Source: Cyprinodon diabolis
Taxonomy: Eukaryota > Chordata > Actinopteri > Cyprinodontiformes > Cyprinodontidae
Length of the DNA stretch: 64,000 bases
NCBI GenBank assembly: GCA_030533445.1
Contig: CM060065.1
Location: 6,022,974-6,086,973 of the forward strand
Direction: 5' to 3'
Below are positions 11,476 through 22,215 of the stretch, one piece after another (the first letter of the stretch is position 1; every line of letters begins with the position of its first letter). The notes under the pieces are model-generated. The model ran no database searches. It was not told where the DNA came from and saw only the letters and a program-made list of their open reading frames with translations. The translations under genes and the position numbers were made by a program.

Positions 11476-13105
11476 CTGCAGCAAAACCTTCATCAATGCA
11501 ATTATAACCCAATGAAAACAAATGATAAGCAAAGGTAGGATCAAATTCTGGTCTTAGGAGACTTTGCAGCCACAACTAATATACAATAATTTTTTGCAGA
11601 CCATTGTTTCATGGGGCAGCAGCACACCCCACTTCACACGTCCAACTGGTTCTGGAAAACCTTGAAATATCACAAAGTTTTTTTATTCATTATTCTCTAT
11701 TTTAAGATAAGGTTAGTACCAATTTTCAATTTGAAAATTTTACTTTAAGCATATTAAATTTGCTGTTAGCTTCAAAACACCCTTTAAGTAGTTCCCTTGT
11801 TTGTTTTTTTGTTAGCTTCTGAAAGCGATAGCTGCCTTGCAGACGGTATTAGCTGCTCCCATAATAAACTCTCGTTGATAACCGACCCTACAATGAAAGA
11901 GAAAGTCAGTAAATACATTTTCATAAAAATAGCGCAGAAATGTAAACAGTTAATCTCACTCCCCTTTGATTTGATTGTGCTTGCTAAATACAAGGGGACC
12001 TAATCAAGCTTCAAAATAACTAACAAACAAATAAAAGCGAGGTCCTGAGAGAACTCATTAGAAGGCTTGTCGAACTCCAAGAGACTACATAATTACCAAA
12101 CCAAAAATAAAAATGCAAAGCTATTTTATTTGTATTTACTTCTCTTTCAGAATAAGTGCTGAACTAAGGTCAATGAAACTTTCATCCCCTTTAAAAACTT
12201 TGATGAGGCAGGGTAAGTGTGGTGCTGCGGAAAGGGGATTATTTTTCTCACCTCCTCTAAGGCTGCAGATTAGCCCCTCACCGCCTTAAACCAAGACGCC
12301 CAGAAGCAGCTCAGTCTGTCCGTTTCTGTCACTCAGAGGAAAGGACGATGCAAAGCAAATGTTCCTCCCTTCTCCTTCTTCTTAGACATAGAAAACTAGG
12401 ACCCAACGACAACCAATGTAACAAGTCAGGCAGATGTCTATAAATAATCAGTAGTTCAGATGAGCATCCTGGACACCAAACTTTCATTAATGTCAGACTT
12501 TGCAGATTGCTGTGATACTAAGTCTAATTTAAAAATGACACCAATAACATTTCTATTGGTTAATTTTATTAATAACACATCGCTGCTTTGAAAACATGCC
12601 ATAAAACGCAGCCAGTCACTTGCAGAAAGCTCTTCATCTCTTCCTTACTCATTTTTTAAACTCATGCATGAATCGGTTTAATTAGTTTGCTTCTATAATG
12701 TAGCTCTTTACGCCCACATCTTCACAGTCAGCTTCCTTTGCTGAAATATAACTGTGTAAAACATAAAATACTAATTGAATTAAACCTAACTCAGGGAAAT
12801 GTAAGCAAATATTCTGGTTGTTGACCATAACAAATCTTTCAGTTCAGTGTCAGGTCCGTTCATTTTGTTATTTTAAGGCTTGGTGAGGACTGAAGCAATC
12901 CTCTGCTTGAATCATTTAAAATATAAACCAATTTCTGATCGTGCATTGTCGATATATGAAACAGGTAGCCTATATATTTTTTGTGGCTCATATAATATAT
13001 TACCTGAATAAATTAATATGGCAAAGGTCCTCTTTTTTATTGTGTGTGAAAATGTGCAGTGGTATATTTTGGCAGGAAGCGACAAATCATGTTCAGAATA
13101 TTCCA
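11476..13105. other. Intergenic stretch without recognised genes
   Basis: No coding similarity. The 68-69 residue frames at 11784-12003 lie opposite one another and show no motif. A G+C-richer block at 12225-12345 is unique in the window and may be conserved non-coding sequence, but I cannot test that. Confidence 0.4.
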
Positions 13106-13110
13106 AGAGT

Positions 13111-13495
13111 GTCATGATTCAGAACAGACAACCCAGTTTTCTGGCAAGACAGATAGTGGGATTATTCAGGCAAACCGTTCAGATGGGAATAAGCAGGCTC
13201 AGTGGTTGAGAGGCAGAACAGGGCAGGATCAGGAAATAATACACACTCAGGTACGCTAAAAACACTCTCACCAGTGAGATAAGACAGGAACAGGTAAAAA
13301 CTGATCAGACTAACCCCCAAACAGTTCAGGGGAAAACAGACTCTGCTTCTGATAGCAAACACTGAAGCAGCCTAACCACATAGGCAATACAGAATCTCCT
13401 GCATGCCTGACTCGAGCCAAGCAATACATAGCTCAACGTCCAAGCACCACTGTCTGTCTGCCAATGGGTCTATGTTTGGCCAGACTATTCTGTCA
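13111..13495 (-). mobile_element. LTR-like repeat family A, copy 2
   Basis: Starts with TGTCATGATTCAGAACAG and shares 'ggcaagacagatagtggg', 'ggttgagaggcagaacaggg' and 'aacactctcacca' with the next copy. It abuts copy 3, which starts TGTCATGATTCTGAACAG. Two same-orientation copies head to tail suggest either two LTRs with an eroded middle or tandem insertion. Confidence 0.5.
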
Positions 13496-13496
13496 T

Positions 13497-13920
13497 GATT
13501 CTGAACAGCGGACCCAGTATTCAGGCAAGACAGACAGTGGGGTTATTCAAAAGGCATTTATTAAAACGATGGGCGGCGGATCTGCAATAGCAGGTGCAGG
13601 AACCTGTAAGTGACCATGTAAATATAGCGGAGGAAGATCATGAACATCGGTCACTAACCTGGTTTACAAGTTTAGTCCATAGCCAGAGAACAAAGTAGGA
13701 TCCAGCCGGTGGGCTGGAACAAGATGCGGCATGTGCCGCCTAGGGTGTCCCAGATGCTGCAGCCCCAGAGAACATGCAGGAGTCTGAAGCCAAGTCAGGA
13801 AAATGGATCAGAACAGGAACAGGTGAGCTCAGTTGTTGAGAGGCAGAACAGGTCAGGATTAGGAAATCAGAAACACCAAGGAACTCTAGAAACACTCTCA
13901 CCACTGGCCAGAAAGATGGA
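13497..13920 (-). mobile_element. LTR-like repeat family A, copy 3
   Basis: Best-preserved member. Read on the minus strand it has AATAAATGCC, then 'cactgtctgtcttgcctgaa', and ends CAGAATCATGACA. The polyadenylation-type signal and the terminal CA match LTR architecture, like the gypsy LTR end at 25567. Part of it overlaps a 133-residue frame (13709-14110) that has no recognised domain and is regarded as chance. Confidence 0.55.
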
Positions 13921-15460
13921 GAATAAGGAGCAGGTGGATCTGGATGTTATTTCAGTTCCTAATGAAATCAAACACAAAGCGCTCAAAGTTGTCAGAACAC
14001 AAGCGCCAAGGCTTCGTTTACACAGAAGCAGAGCAGCCCGTCTCCCCCTTTTTTCCTTTAGTTTTTTTAGCTGGTCGTCATTTCAGTCTTCAAGTATCAT
14101 CATAGTCTGAAAAAAAATGAGAGGAGGAAAATATAAACAGTCCAGTAAGTTAATCTACATTTAAGCCCTGGACAAAGAGAGCCGAGAAGTAAAGAATAAG
14201 AGAATATTTCCACATCTGCTGCTCTTGTAAACTCTTTTGCTTCATCCTTAGCTGTGGCTATATTTCCTTCCCAAAATGACACTTTAATTAAACAAATTAC
14301 CGCGCCTCGGGAGAAGGACCTTCAAGAACGTGATAAGGCCGAGGGGAGATAAAAGCCTTATAGGCAGTGTTTATCAGAGACGTGGGGTTTAAACCTTTAA
14401 TAGGTAATGCCCAGATAAGTAAGCCTTTGTGGTGTTACTGGCGCAGAGATATTTTACATAGAGGAGCTTACCAGAATATGAGGGGAGGGGAGGGGGGACT
14501 GGATCAAACCAATGACTTATAGAGAGTCTGTGGTAAAGAAGAGCAGAAAAGGTCTTCCTTCACTCTGTCCTCTTTCAGTGATTATTATTTACAGCATACA
14601 AATGCTTCAGACTGAGCTCATCCAGCCGTGTTCCTGGGTTTAACCTTGGCAAGAATGTGCAAACAGATTTTTCTAGCATTTGTGATAAGAGTCTTTAAAG
14701 TTTTCATAGATTAAGACGAGTCACACGCTTCCCGCAGCAGATTTCACCTCCCATTCGCACTGATAGATTTAGGACAACTTTTAGAGACTCGAGAATTAGG
14801 CTTTAAAAACATTTATAATGTGAAGAGGACATCTGGTAAAAATGGAAACTAAAATAAATAGTTGGGGAGCATGAAATCCAATTCTTCAAATCAATTACCT
14901 CCAAACATTTTAAGAGTAGTGGAAGTTATTTTTTTTTCTTTAAAGATTGCTTTCTTATGTCACTTTTTTTTAAAATTCCAATTAGTGAAAAAAACAAGGT
15001 GTCAAAAAGGTGTAACATGTTTTTTAACAGGGACATATCAGGACAGACCTGAAGAACTGTGGCTATCCCAGATGGGCTTTTTTAAAAACCAGCAAGAAGA
15101 GGCCTGCGGAGAGGGAAGGAACATCGTCATTCCATACGTTGCTGGAGTCTCTGAAAAACTCAGGAGGATTTTCAACCAGCATTGGATCCCTGTGTACTTC
15201 AAACGCGGAATACCCTGAGACAAAAACTGGTTCATCACAACATATAAGACACCCAGAAACAAGGCAGACAATGTGGTTTACTGAGTTAGCCATTAAAATT
15301 CTGTCTAATGTTAATTAAGCAAATGAAAGTAATAAAATGTAAATGTATTAATTCTTTTTAAATGGACGATGTCGTCATTCCTGTACTTGTTTGTTGTATT
15401 TCTCTCTGAAATATATTGCATATTATTTTGTGCGAAAAAAACACTCAAACAAATTACCAC
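13921..15460. other. Intergenic stretch with a possible conserved non-coding block
   Basis: No gene recognised. The block 14281-14520 is unique in this window, not A+T-extreme, and has dense short motifs such as 'ttatcagagacg' and 'cagataagtaag' (GATA-like). It could be a regulatory element, but there is no direct evidence. Frames at 14862 (+) and 15038/15063 (-) overlap and lack motifs. Confidence 0.35.
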
Positions 15461-15461
15461 C

Positions 15462-15464
<3 letters not shown>

Positions 15465-15538
<74 letters not shown>

Positions 15539-15558
15539 GTATATATATATATATATAT

Positions 15559-15596
<38 letters not shown>

Positions 15597-15613
15597 TATA
15601 CATATATATATTG
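15465..15613. repeat. (TA)n microsatellite with (TATG) interruptions
   Basis: About 150 bases of alternating T and A, broken by TATG/TACA steps near 15535, 15561 and 15590. The three overlapping YIYIYI frames are a by-product of the repeat. Confidence 0.98.
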
Positions 15614-15780
15614 TGTGCAGAAATATTTTGAGTATTACATTGATAAAAATACATAATTTGTAATCAATCAATACATGTATATCACATATACATCATTAAT
15701 TTAGAACGTTTGTATACGTCTGTATTATTATTAGTTTTATTGTGATGGGTTTGTTAAAGTAATCTACTGATGCTATAAAA

Positions 15781-16012
15781 CAGGGTGACCAGATGTCCTC
15801 TTTTTCTTAGACATGGCCTACTTTTCATACCTAAAAAAATGTCTGGGGGGGGATTTCAAAATCGTCTTTGATTTTGGTGCAGCAGAACCGCGACTGAACC
15901 ACCCGGTGACGGTAGCTGCGGCCCCGTGCTTTCCCCGCCTGCCCAGCAAGAAAGGCACCTGTCCATCCAAAAAAAAAGTGTCCTCCTTTTCAGAAACCGA
16001 AATCTGTTGACC
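15781..16012. mobile_element. Short MITE of the GGTGACCAGA family
   Basis: Left end CAGGGTGACCAGATGTCCTC; the right end, read inverted, is AGGGTCAACAGATTTCGG, followed by 'aaaaggaggacac'. The two ends pair imperfectly. The left end matches the fragment at 240. No target duplication is evident and the roughly 230-base interior encodes nothing recognised. Confidence 0.6.
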
Positions 16013-16016
16013 CTAA

Positions 16017-16267
16017 CTTGGAATCTGTACGGACTATACGGAAAGAATCTGTTAGTTCAGTCTCTAACGTCTCGGCTTTTTCTCATAGCTTTGCCTCGTC
16101 TGAGATAAATATCAGCTGTGCTGCTGCAATCAACACCTTTGTTTATAGATGATGGATATTGGCCTGCTTTTCAGTGTAGTCCTGTTTCTCTGACCGTGAC
16201 TGGCTGGATGTGCTCTCTTCATCCTCTGTGTTGTGAATTGGCGCTATAGAAATAAACTGAATTGAAT
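16017..16267 (+). mobile_element. L2-type LINE 3' UTR, family A, internally deleted
   Basis: Carries 'aatatcagctgtgctgctg', 'aacacctttgtttatagatg' and 'gtgtagtcctgtttctctga' from the upstream part of the family-A 3' UTR. It then jumps directly to the end 'gtgaattggcgctatagaaa' with an ATTGAATGG tail. About 400 bases present in the fuller copy at 50060 are missing. Confidence 0.75.
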
Positions 16268-18017
16268 GGAATACATGAAGAGAACACCTCACCAACATTC
16301 TAGACACCAGCGACACCAAACTGCACTTTTATATTTTTGCTTATTGTATCTTGTTGGAAATTAGTTTCCAGGCTTCTCCTGACTCATACAGCAGAGATCT
16401 CTCTGGTGCACTGGAAGCTCACTTTGCACCACGACTCTGTTACAGAATTTACTTCTATTTATTTTTTTCTTCGACTCATTTCAGTCATTATTTGATTTTA
16501 AGTCATAATAACATGGCTGAAAACAGACAATTCTTTGTCAGTCACATACCTGCTGCTGCCAATTTTGTTTAGTTTCAGAAAGCAGGAAAGGTTTACTTAA
16601 GCACATTTTTCAAGGAGACTATGACATGGGAGCTGGCTCGAGCTCCTCAGGTACTGTGTCAAATAGAATACAATCAACCAAGGTAAAAGAAAGAAATCTG
16701 GTGAAAGAAGAGGATGCAGTTTCCCTTGCAGGTGTAAGGAAGGTAAGTCCTTTCACCACTTTGCAGTTTCTAAAGCCTGAATCAAACCTGATACATGCCT
16801 ATGCCTTCAAAGCATCCATTGCCAAGCTGTTCACGTCACAAGACAGGCACACATTCACTGTCCAACTCCTCTTTCATCTCACAACTTCAAAGAGGCCCAT
16901 TGATTACACTAAGTGGTCATTACCAAACATCCGAGCCTGCAGCATCGGTCAAAGGGAACCACTGGAAGAGAAAGAGAGAAAAAATAGAGCGATCATGAGG
17001 CTGGATCAGAAGGGGATATGAAGGACAGGAAACGATGGAGACAGGCTGAAAGGCAGCAGAGTCAGGCAATGTGCAATCAAAAGGAGTCAGAAAGCTTAGA
17101 AAAAAAACATCACTCACAGCAGCAACAGCAAACAAGGAAAATGACAAGCCCTTTTTTTGTAAACAAAGAACTTGCTGTTGTCGAACATGTGGTAAGAGTG
17201 TTATGTGAACATGGGATCCCCCGAGTATCCAACACACACTAGCAAACAAAACAGAGCTAAGATAATGCTTGCCAAAAGACAAGACAGCGTATGGATCAGA
17301 GAAAGGGAGAAGGATGGTGAGTAAGAGATCCAAATAGAGAGAAAACATCAAACCTTCCTACAGATCTAGAATAAAGGCAGCTAAAAGAAACATTAATCAA
17401 AGGGGAAAAGGAGTCTGAACAAGAAATAATCTGACTGGATAGATGGACGGACGGACAGACGAATGGACGGATTGATGGACGGAAGGGTGGATGGAGTAAA
17501 GCAAGAAACTTGGTAAATGCTGTAAGGAAATCATCGAGGACAAATGAAGAAATGATCAAGAAATGTTGCCAAACTATGACCTGGGGTTGCACCACTTGGT
17601 GAAACAGCATGTGTGATATGCTGACATGACTGCTTGAAACCAGAGCTAAACTAACTGGAAGGCCAGGTCCTGTAGAAGTCTTTACGAGAACCTTTTGCCA
17701 ATGCTAATCCTGATTCCACACAGTTTGATGGTACAGCAGCAGGATTCTGTCTGTTAGACCCAAATGTTTCAAGATTCTTGCATCACCAGATTCAGCATTA
17801 CTGGTGAAAGCAGCACAGACCTTTGTGCAGAACCCAGCAGCTCTGCCTTTGTTGAACGCATCTTTTCTTTGTGTAAACTGGTAGAACAAAAACATCTCTG
17901 GAGCAAAAGTTGAAAAATGCCAACTTTAATTAATATGCAATACCAAACTTGTTTATATAATGTCCGAAAGTTTCTTAGCCATATTTTATGTGTTTGTTAT
18001 GTTTGATTGTAATAATA
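16268..18017. other. Intergenic stretch without recognised genes
   Basis: Contains a 27-base piece of LINE family A at 16623 ('gacatgggagctggctcg'), a Q-rich CAG/CAA run near 17118 and a GGAC/GGAT-rich patch at 17440-17495. The 131-residue (+) and 143-residue (-) frames at 16626-17351 overlap each other and show no domain features. Confidence 0.4.
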
Positions 18018-18341
18018 CATTTTTAAAGTTGTTATTTTTTAGGGATTTTTATTTCTATTATTTTCTCTTTATGTCTTGCCTGTCATAAGTATGGTTCTTT
18101 TTAGTTTGGTTTTGGACTTATGGACCTTTTCTGTTCAGTCTGTGTGTTGTAACTCTGTGTCTGGGTGAATATCGGGTTCATTTTTAAAGTTGTTATTTTT
18201 TAGGGATTTTTATTTCTATTATTTTCTCTTTATGTCTTGCCTGTCATAAGTATGGTTCTTTTTAGTTTGGTTTTGGACTTATGGACCTTTTCTGTTCAGT
18301 CTGTGTGTTGTAACTCTGTGTCTGGGTGAATATCGGGTTCA
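18018..18341 (+). repeat. Exact 161-bp tandem duplication
   Basis: The unit starting 'catttttaaagttgttat' and ending 'gggtgaatatcgggtt' occurs at 18018-18178 and again at 18179-18339 with no difference found by eye. It sits just upstream of the gag-like repeat and may be part of that element's LTR end. Confidence 0.92.
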
Positions 18342-18374
18342 TCTAAGGGAAATTGTGACAGTATGTTCTGACCA

Positions 18375-19075
18375 ACATGAACCCGTTGCCAGCACAGAGC
18401 TCACGTTTGCAAACCAGTAAAATTGATCCAGCCCTGACCAGCCTCAGAAGCAGGTTGGAATCCGTGTTTAAGCAACTACGAGACAGTTTGGATGCCATCT
18501 CAACACTTAGCCCACCTTGGGTACGGGTTAATGTCTCTTTGTGGAAATTGAGTGGAACCATCAAGCAGCAGTTTTTCATCTCTTCAACAGGTCACCTCCA
18601 CCCAGACCACCACTCGCCTGTTTGTCTGCCTCACCTTCTGCACCCACTGCTCCTGCTTCAGGATTGCCTATAACAGTCTCGTCAGCACCAACACCTCCCA
18701 GCATAAACACCTTGCTCGGCGACGAAAGAAACCCCCAGATGTTCCTCCTGAGGATCAGGACGCCATCACCACTCCTCCAGTGCATTGGACAAACGTCCCA
18801 AGCAGTGACGCTTCGACGTGGGTCCCAAGCCGCAGTCGGTGGCCCCCATGGTTAAAGTGCCGCAGTCGGCGGCCCCCAAGGGTCCTGCTGCAGAGACGCC
18901 AGCCACCAGAGGTCCTCCTTCCTCGCCATCCTCCACAGGTCCTCCTTCATCGCCGGCCTCATGACCAGCCTCCAGAGGTCCTCCTTCGTCAATGGCCTAA
19001 TGGCCGACCTCCAGAGACTCTGCTTCATCTCAGGCCTCACAGCCGGCCTCCAGAGACTTTACTTGTCCTTGTCCA
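18375..19075 (+). pseudogene. Degenerate proline-rich gag-like retroelement segment
   Basis: An ATG at 18377 starts MNPLPAQSSRLQTSK, continuing as an alpha-helical-looking stretch (SLRSRLESVFKQLRDSL) that resembles the leader of gypsy-type gag genes. Downstream, 18590-19070 is a C+T-rich, proline-coding region with a repeated 'cctccagaggtcctccttc' motif. A diverged homologue lies at 57200-57960. No reverse transcriptase or protease follows, so this is at most a gag-only remnant. The long frame at 18552 is out of phase with the ATG and reflects low-complexity composition. Confidence 0.45.
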
Positions 19076-19223
19076 CCTTTGGTGGGTTGGGTATTTAGCT
19101 CACCTGTTCACCAGCCTACTGTCAAAACGTTCTGTCATACTGTCTCACTTTCTCCTGCTAAGGTCACCTGTGTCTGTATGCTGCACTCATGCCTGTTTCC
19201 TTCACTACTGGAAAAACTCTTCT

Positions 19224-19250
19224 CACTGCATGAAAAGTGGGATTTTCGTC
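19224..19250 (+). repeat. EnSpm left terminal inverted repeat
   Basis: Opens CACTGCATGAAAAGTGGG. It pairs with 28790-28816, the only difference being at position 17 (G here, A in the other arm). The TCT target duplication precedes it. Confidence 0.95.
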
Positions 19251-19534
19251 AATATGCGGCACAGTAGTTTGTCGTGGAAGTTCAGGTTAACGGCAGTTTA
19301 CGGTAATTTGCAGGGAACGCCGAAAACTCCCGAAAACTCCGACGAATTGTCAGAAATTGACGTGGGCTTTCTTAGGCAGTGTTCCCCCCATGCCTCCCCC
19401 CCATGGAATTCCAGGGGAGGCTTTAACATGTAAATGAAAATGCTCTGAGCTATACAAATGCAAAGCAGGGTTGCAGGGGGAGTTTTACCCCAAATGACAT
19501 TTTTCTAAACGGTAAGAAAATCTCTGATACAAAG

Positions 19535-20012
19535 AGATCAGGCTCAGTATAGACTCTTACATTTTAGCTTGAATTGATTTATTTAATTAAAGTATAGAGA
19601 CCAAAACAGATCTTTAGCTGACAGAGCAATACATTTAGAGCAGTAATTATTTAAAAAAAAAATTTGCATTTAAGATAAAAAATAAAATGTTGTCTGTCAA
19701 TATGCTCAATTCTCAATTACTTAAGTGGAAAAGTTTCAAGAAATGAGTCTGAGATGATTCACTTTATAACATGGCGCATTATCCTGCTGGAAGTAGCCAT
19801 CAGAAGATTGCTACACTGTGGTCATAAGGACATAAGGTCAGCAACAATGCTGAGGTAGGCTGCCTCATTTATTTGATGCTAAATTGGTATTAAGTGGCCC
19901 AAAGTGTGGCAATAAATATCCCCCAAATAGATGGTACAAATAGATCAGGCTCAGTATGACCTAATTCTAGACTCTTACATTTTAGCTTGAATTGATTTAT
20001 TTAATTAAAGTA
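19535..20012 (+). repeat. 55-bp direct repeat in the left arm of the EnSpm element
   Basis: 'gatcaggctcagtat' followed by 'agactcttacattttagctt' and 'gaattgatttatttaattaa' appears at 19540-19593 and again at 19944-20010, the second with a 9-base insertion. The repeat sits between the left TIR and the transposase C-terminus and may be a duplicated transposase-binding region. Confidence 0.8.
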
Positions 20013-20165
20013 CGCTAGATTACTGTGTATGCAAATGTTATGTAAAAAATACACAAAATAATTTATTTCAAAAATGAGTTTTAATCAGAATCAGTTGGTA
20101 AAATGTGCATTCCATGCAAACAACATTAGAATCAGAATGAGGGGTCTGCAGAGATCACAGTCTCC

Positions 20166-20887
20166 TAGAGCTCAACTACTGTGCATAGTGGCATGACTAC
20201 CGTTAGTTTTTCTTTGGTCTTACTTAAATGCACAGAGGATGTATTAACCACACATCTTCTTGCAATGCGCTCAACTGGCAGAAATTATGCTGGGTATGAC
20301 GTGTCTGTTCCCTGCAAGCCCCAAACTTCTATTGGCTTTCCATAAAAATGTCTGTCCGGATGGGGATGAAGCCAGGAAACTTGTGCAATAACATGTTTAA
20401 ATGCAGTACCCTTTGACACAACATTAACAACTATAAACTGCTTTATAATGGCTGGTCGTAGTTCTGCTAGAGGGTCAAGGATGGGATCCTCAAAACTGTT
20501 AGTGTTTCCACACCACTTAGTACATACATATGCTGACCTTTCTGTTCTAGATCCATCGATTGAGTAAGTTATGTTCATATATGTTACCTGTTTGCATGTC
20601 ATGGCAAAACAGTGACACAAGGGTACATCTGATGATACATTGTCAACATTGCACGCCTGTCAGACATATCCAAGATTGTCTGGTGGAATAGAGACAGAGG
20701 CACCACTGCACAGTTTTCAAAGAAAAGTCATTCTGCAGACACCAAAACACTGTGCTTCACATAAAGCATATCAGCTGTGTCATTGCATGACAAAGTCCCA
20801 ACCATTTGTCTTCCTAAAATAATGGCAAAGTCTGCACCATATTCACATGTCCATGGCATATTAAGCTGTTGGCTCTGCTGAAATTGC
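20166..20887 (-). pseudogene. EnSpm/CACTA transposase, C-terminal part
   Basis: Continuation of the transposase beyond the gypsy insertion. It reads QFQQSQQLNMPWTCEYGADF, the usual sequence after the DUF4218-type region of Tnp2 transposases, then ends prematurely in a TGA near 20728. The frame reopens as HQTILDMSDRRAM and shifts near 20630 into SRTERSAYVCTKWCGN, ELRPAIIKQFIV, HVIAQVSWLHPHPDRHFYG and, past an in-frame TAA at 20285, FLPVERIARRCV. The last stop is near 20166. The C-terminal pattern (ELRPG-like, VxWF/LxxHP, LPVxRI) matches the family. It is inactive through two stops and one frameshift. Confidence 0.85.
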
Positions 20888-21406
20888 TGTTGGGATCTGG
20901 AGATTCTCCACCTTCTCCAGCAGAGTGCGCTGTGGATCGTCCTGGGCTGGAGCCCTCCAGCACAGCTGACGTTCATCAGCTCATCAGGAGACCGGCCTTT
21001 ATAAGCAGCTGCCAGACCTTCCTTCTACGCCTCAGTGTTAGCCAAGTTTGGTTAGCGAACCTGAGCCTTTGAATTTACTAATCTTTGTCTTCCTAGAGAA
21101 ACCTTATTCTAATCTGTCTCTGTCTTCTCGCTCCTAGGAAACCAATCTCTCGAGAGAAGCTCTGGATGAGCTTAACCAGAAACCTGCCTGCCTGCCCTAG
21201 AGAGCCAAACCTGAAGTTCCCACTCTGGAATCCACTTGCTGCTCTTAAGGAAAGAGCTGATCACTCCAACCAAGGTCTTTCACTGGAAGTCAGAAGCTGC
21301 TGCTGCTTTAGCACTCTGCTGAACCAATAGTCTCTGGACCCAACCGGTTCCCTCTCTCAGAACTAAGCCTGGACCTCTTCAAGGTATCCACTGAAACATT
21401 TGAACA
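20888..21406 (+). repeat. 5' LTR of the gypsy element, inner end deleted
   Basis: Starts TGTTGGGATCTGGAG and matches the 3' LTR as far as 'ccactgaaaca'; after that the sequence turns into gag coding. The missing part corresponds to the last 187 or so bases of the 3' LTR. A TATA-like 'ctttataagcagc' lies near 20998. Because R/U5 and the primer-binding site are gone, this copy could not be reverse transcribed. Confidence 0.95.
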
Positions 21407-21409
21407 CTC

Positions 21410-22166
21410 ACCTGGTAGTTTTCCCAATGATAGAAAGAAGATTTCTTTCGTTCTCTCTCAGCATTCTGGACGAGCTCTTGAAAGGGCGGAGGCAAGGTTC
21501 TCTTCTGAGTCCAGTTTTTCATGTACTTTTTCTGAATTCATCTCTGAGTTCTCTCAGGTTTTCAACCATGATTCTGATAAAACCATTGATTCCCGAGCCC
21601 TGCTAAATTTGAAACAGGGAAATTCAACAGTAGCTGAGTTTTCCATTGACTTCCGGGTTAAAGCTGCAGCCTCAGGTTGGAACGAGTGCGCACTTAAGAG
21701 TGCTTACTTTAAGGCCCTGAATGACAACATTAAAGATGAACTCGTCACATTAGACGAACCAGCTAGTTTGGAGGATTTAATCCGTCTGACTATCAGGTTG
21801 GATAACAGACTTCGGACTAGAAATCTTTCAAGGCAGAAAGACCGAAAAAAATTTGTTTCAACCCCTGCATTTGATAATGCTTCTGTTCTTTCTGGTTCCC
21901 CAGAACCCAGTTCCAAGCCGAGGTCAAAGGATCTGACTCGCCCAACTCCTGTCAAAATCTCTCATTTTTCTTCCTCTGAAGGAGCTGAGGGCGAACCCAT
22001 GCAAATTGGACACACCAGGCTCCTGAAGAAAGGCAACGAAGATTCAAAGCAAAACTGTGCCTGTACTGTGGTGAGACATGACATTTTATTGCTTCTTGCC
22101 CGGCTAAATCAAAAGCCTGGGCCCGTCAGAGGATGTGAGGAGCCTGACGGGCCACCTAAGATCTGA
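21410..22166 (+). pseudogene. gypsy gag, 5'-truncated and frameshifted
   Basis: An open frame runs from the LTR junction through FPNDRKKISFVLSQHSGRAL, FSEFISEFSQVFNHDSDK, RALLNLKQGNSTVAEFSIDF and GWNECALKSAYFKALNDNIK, the hallmark order of the Retrotrans_gag domain. It then reaches EGEPMQIG just before the nucleocapsid. The CCHC zinc knuckle is readable only after a frameshift near 22022. It shows C-x2-C (CLYC), but the glycine codon before the histidine is a TGA stop. The N-terminus is lost with the LTR junction. Confidence 0.9.
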
Positions 22167-22215
22167 AAAAACTCCTCATTTGTTTTTACCAGCTACTCTG
22201 TTTTTTGCTAACTAG

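Noticed and set aside
13709..14110. 133-residue frame
   Set aside because: Starts inside an LTR-like repeat and has no domain features.
15369..15663. Three overlapping 71-95 residue frames rich in Y and I
   Set aside because: They are translations of the (TA)n microsatellite in three frames.
16626..17351. 131-residue plus and 143-residue minus frames
   Set aside because: Mutually overlapping, without motifs or splice context.
18552..19433. 293-residue open frame
   Set aside because: Out of phase with the gag-like ATG, low-complexity R/P-rich, and it runs across the EnSpm boundary at 19224; best explained by composition.
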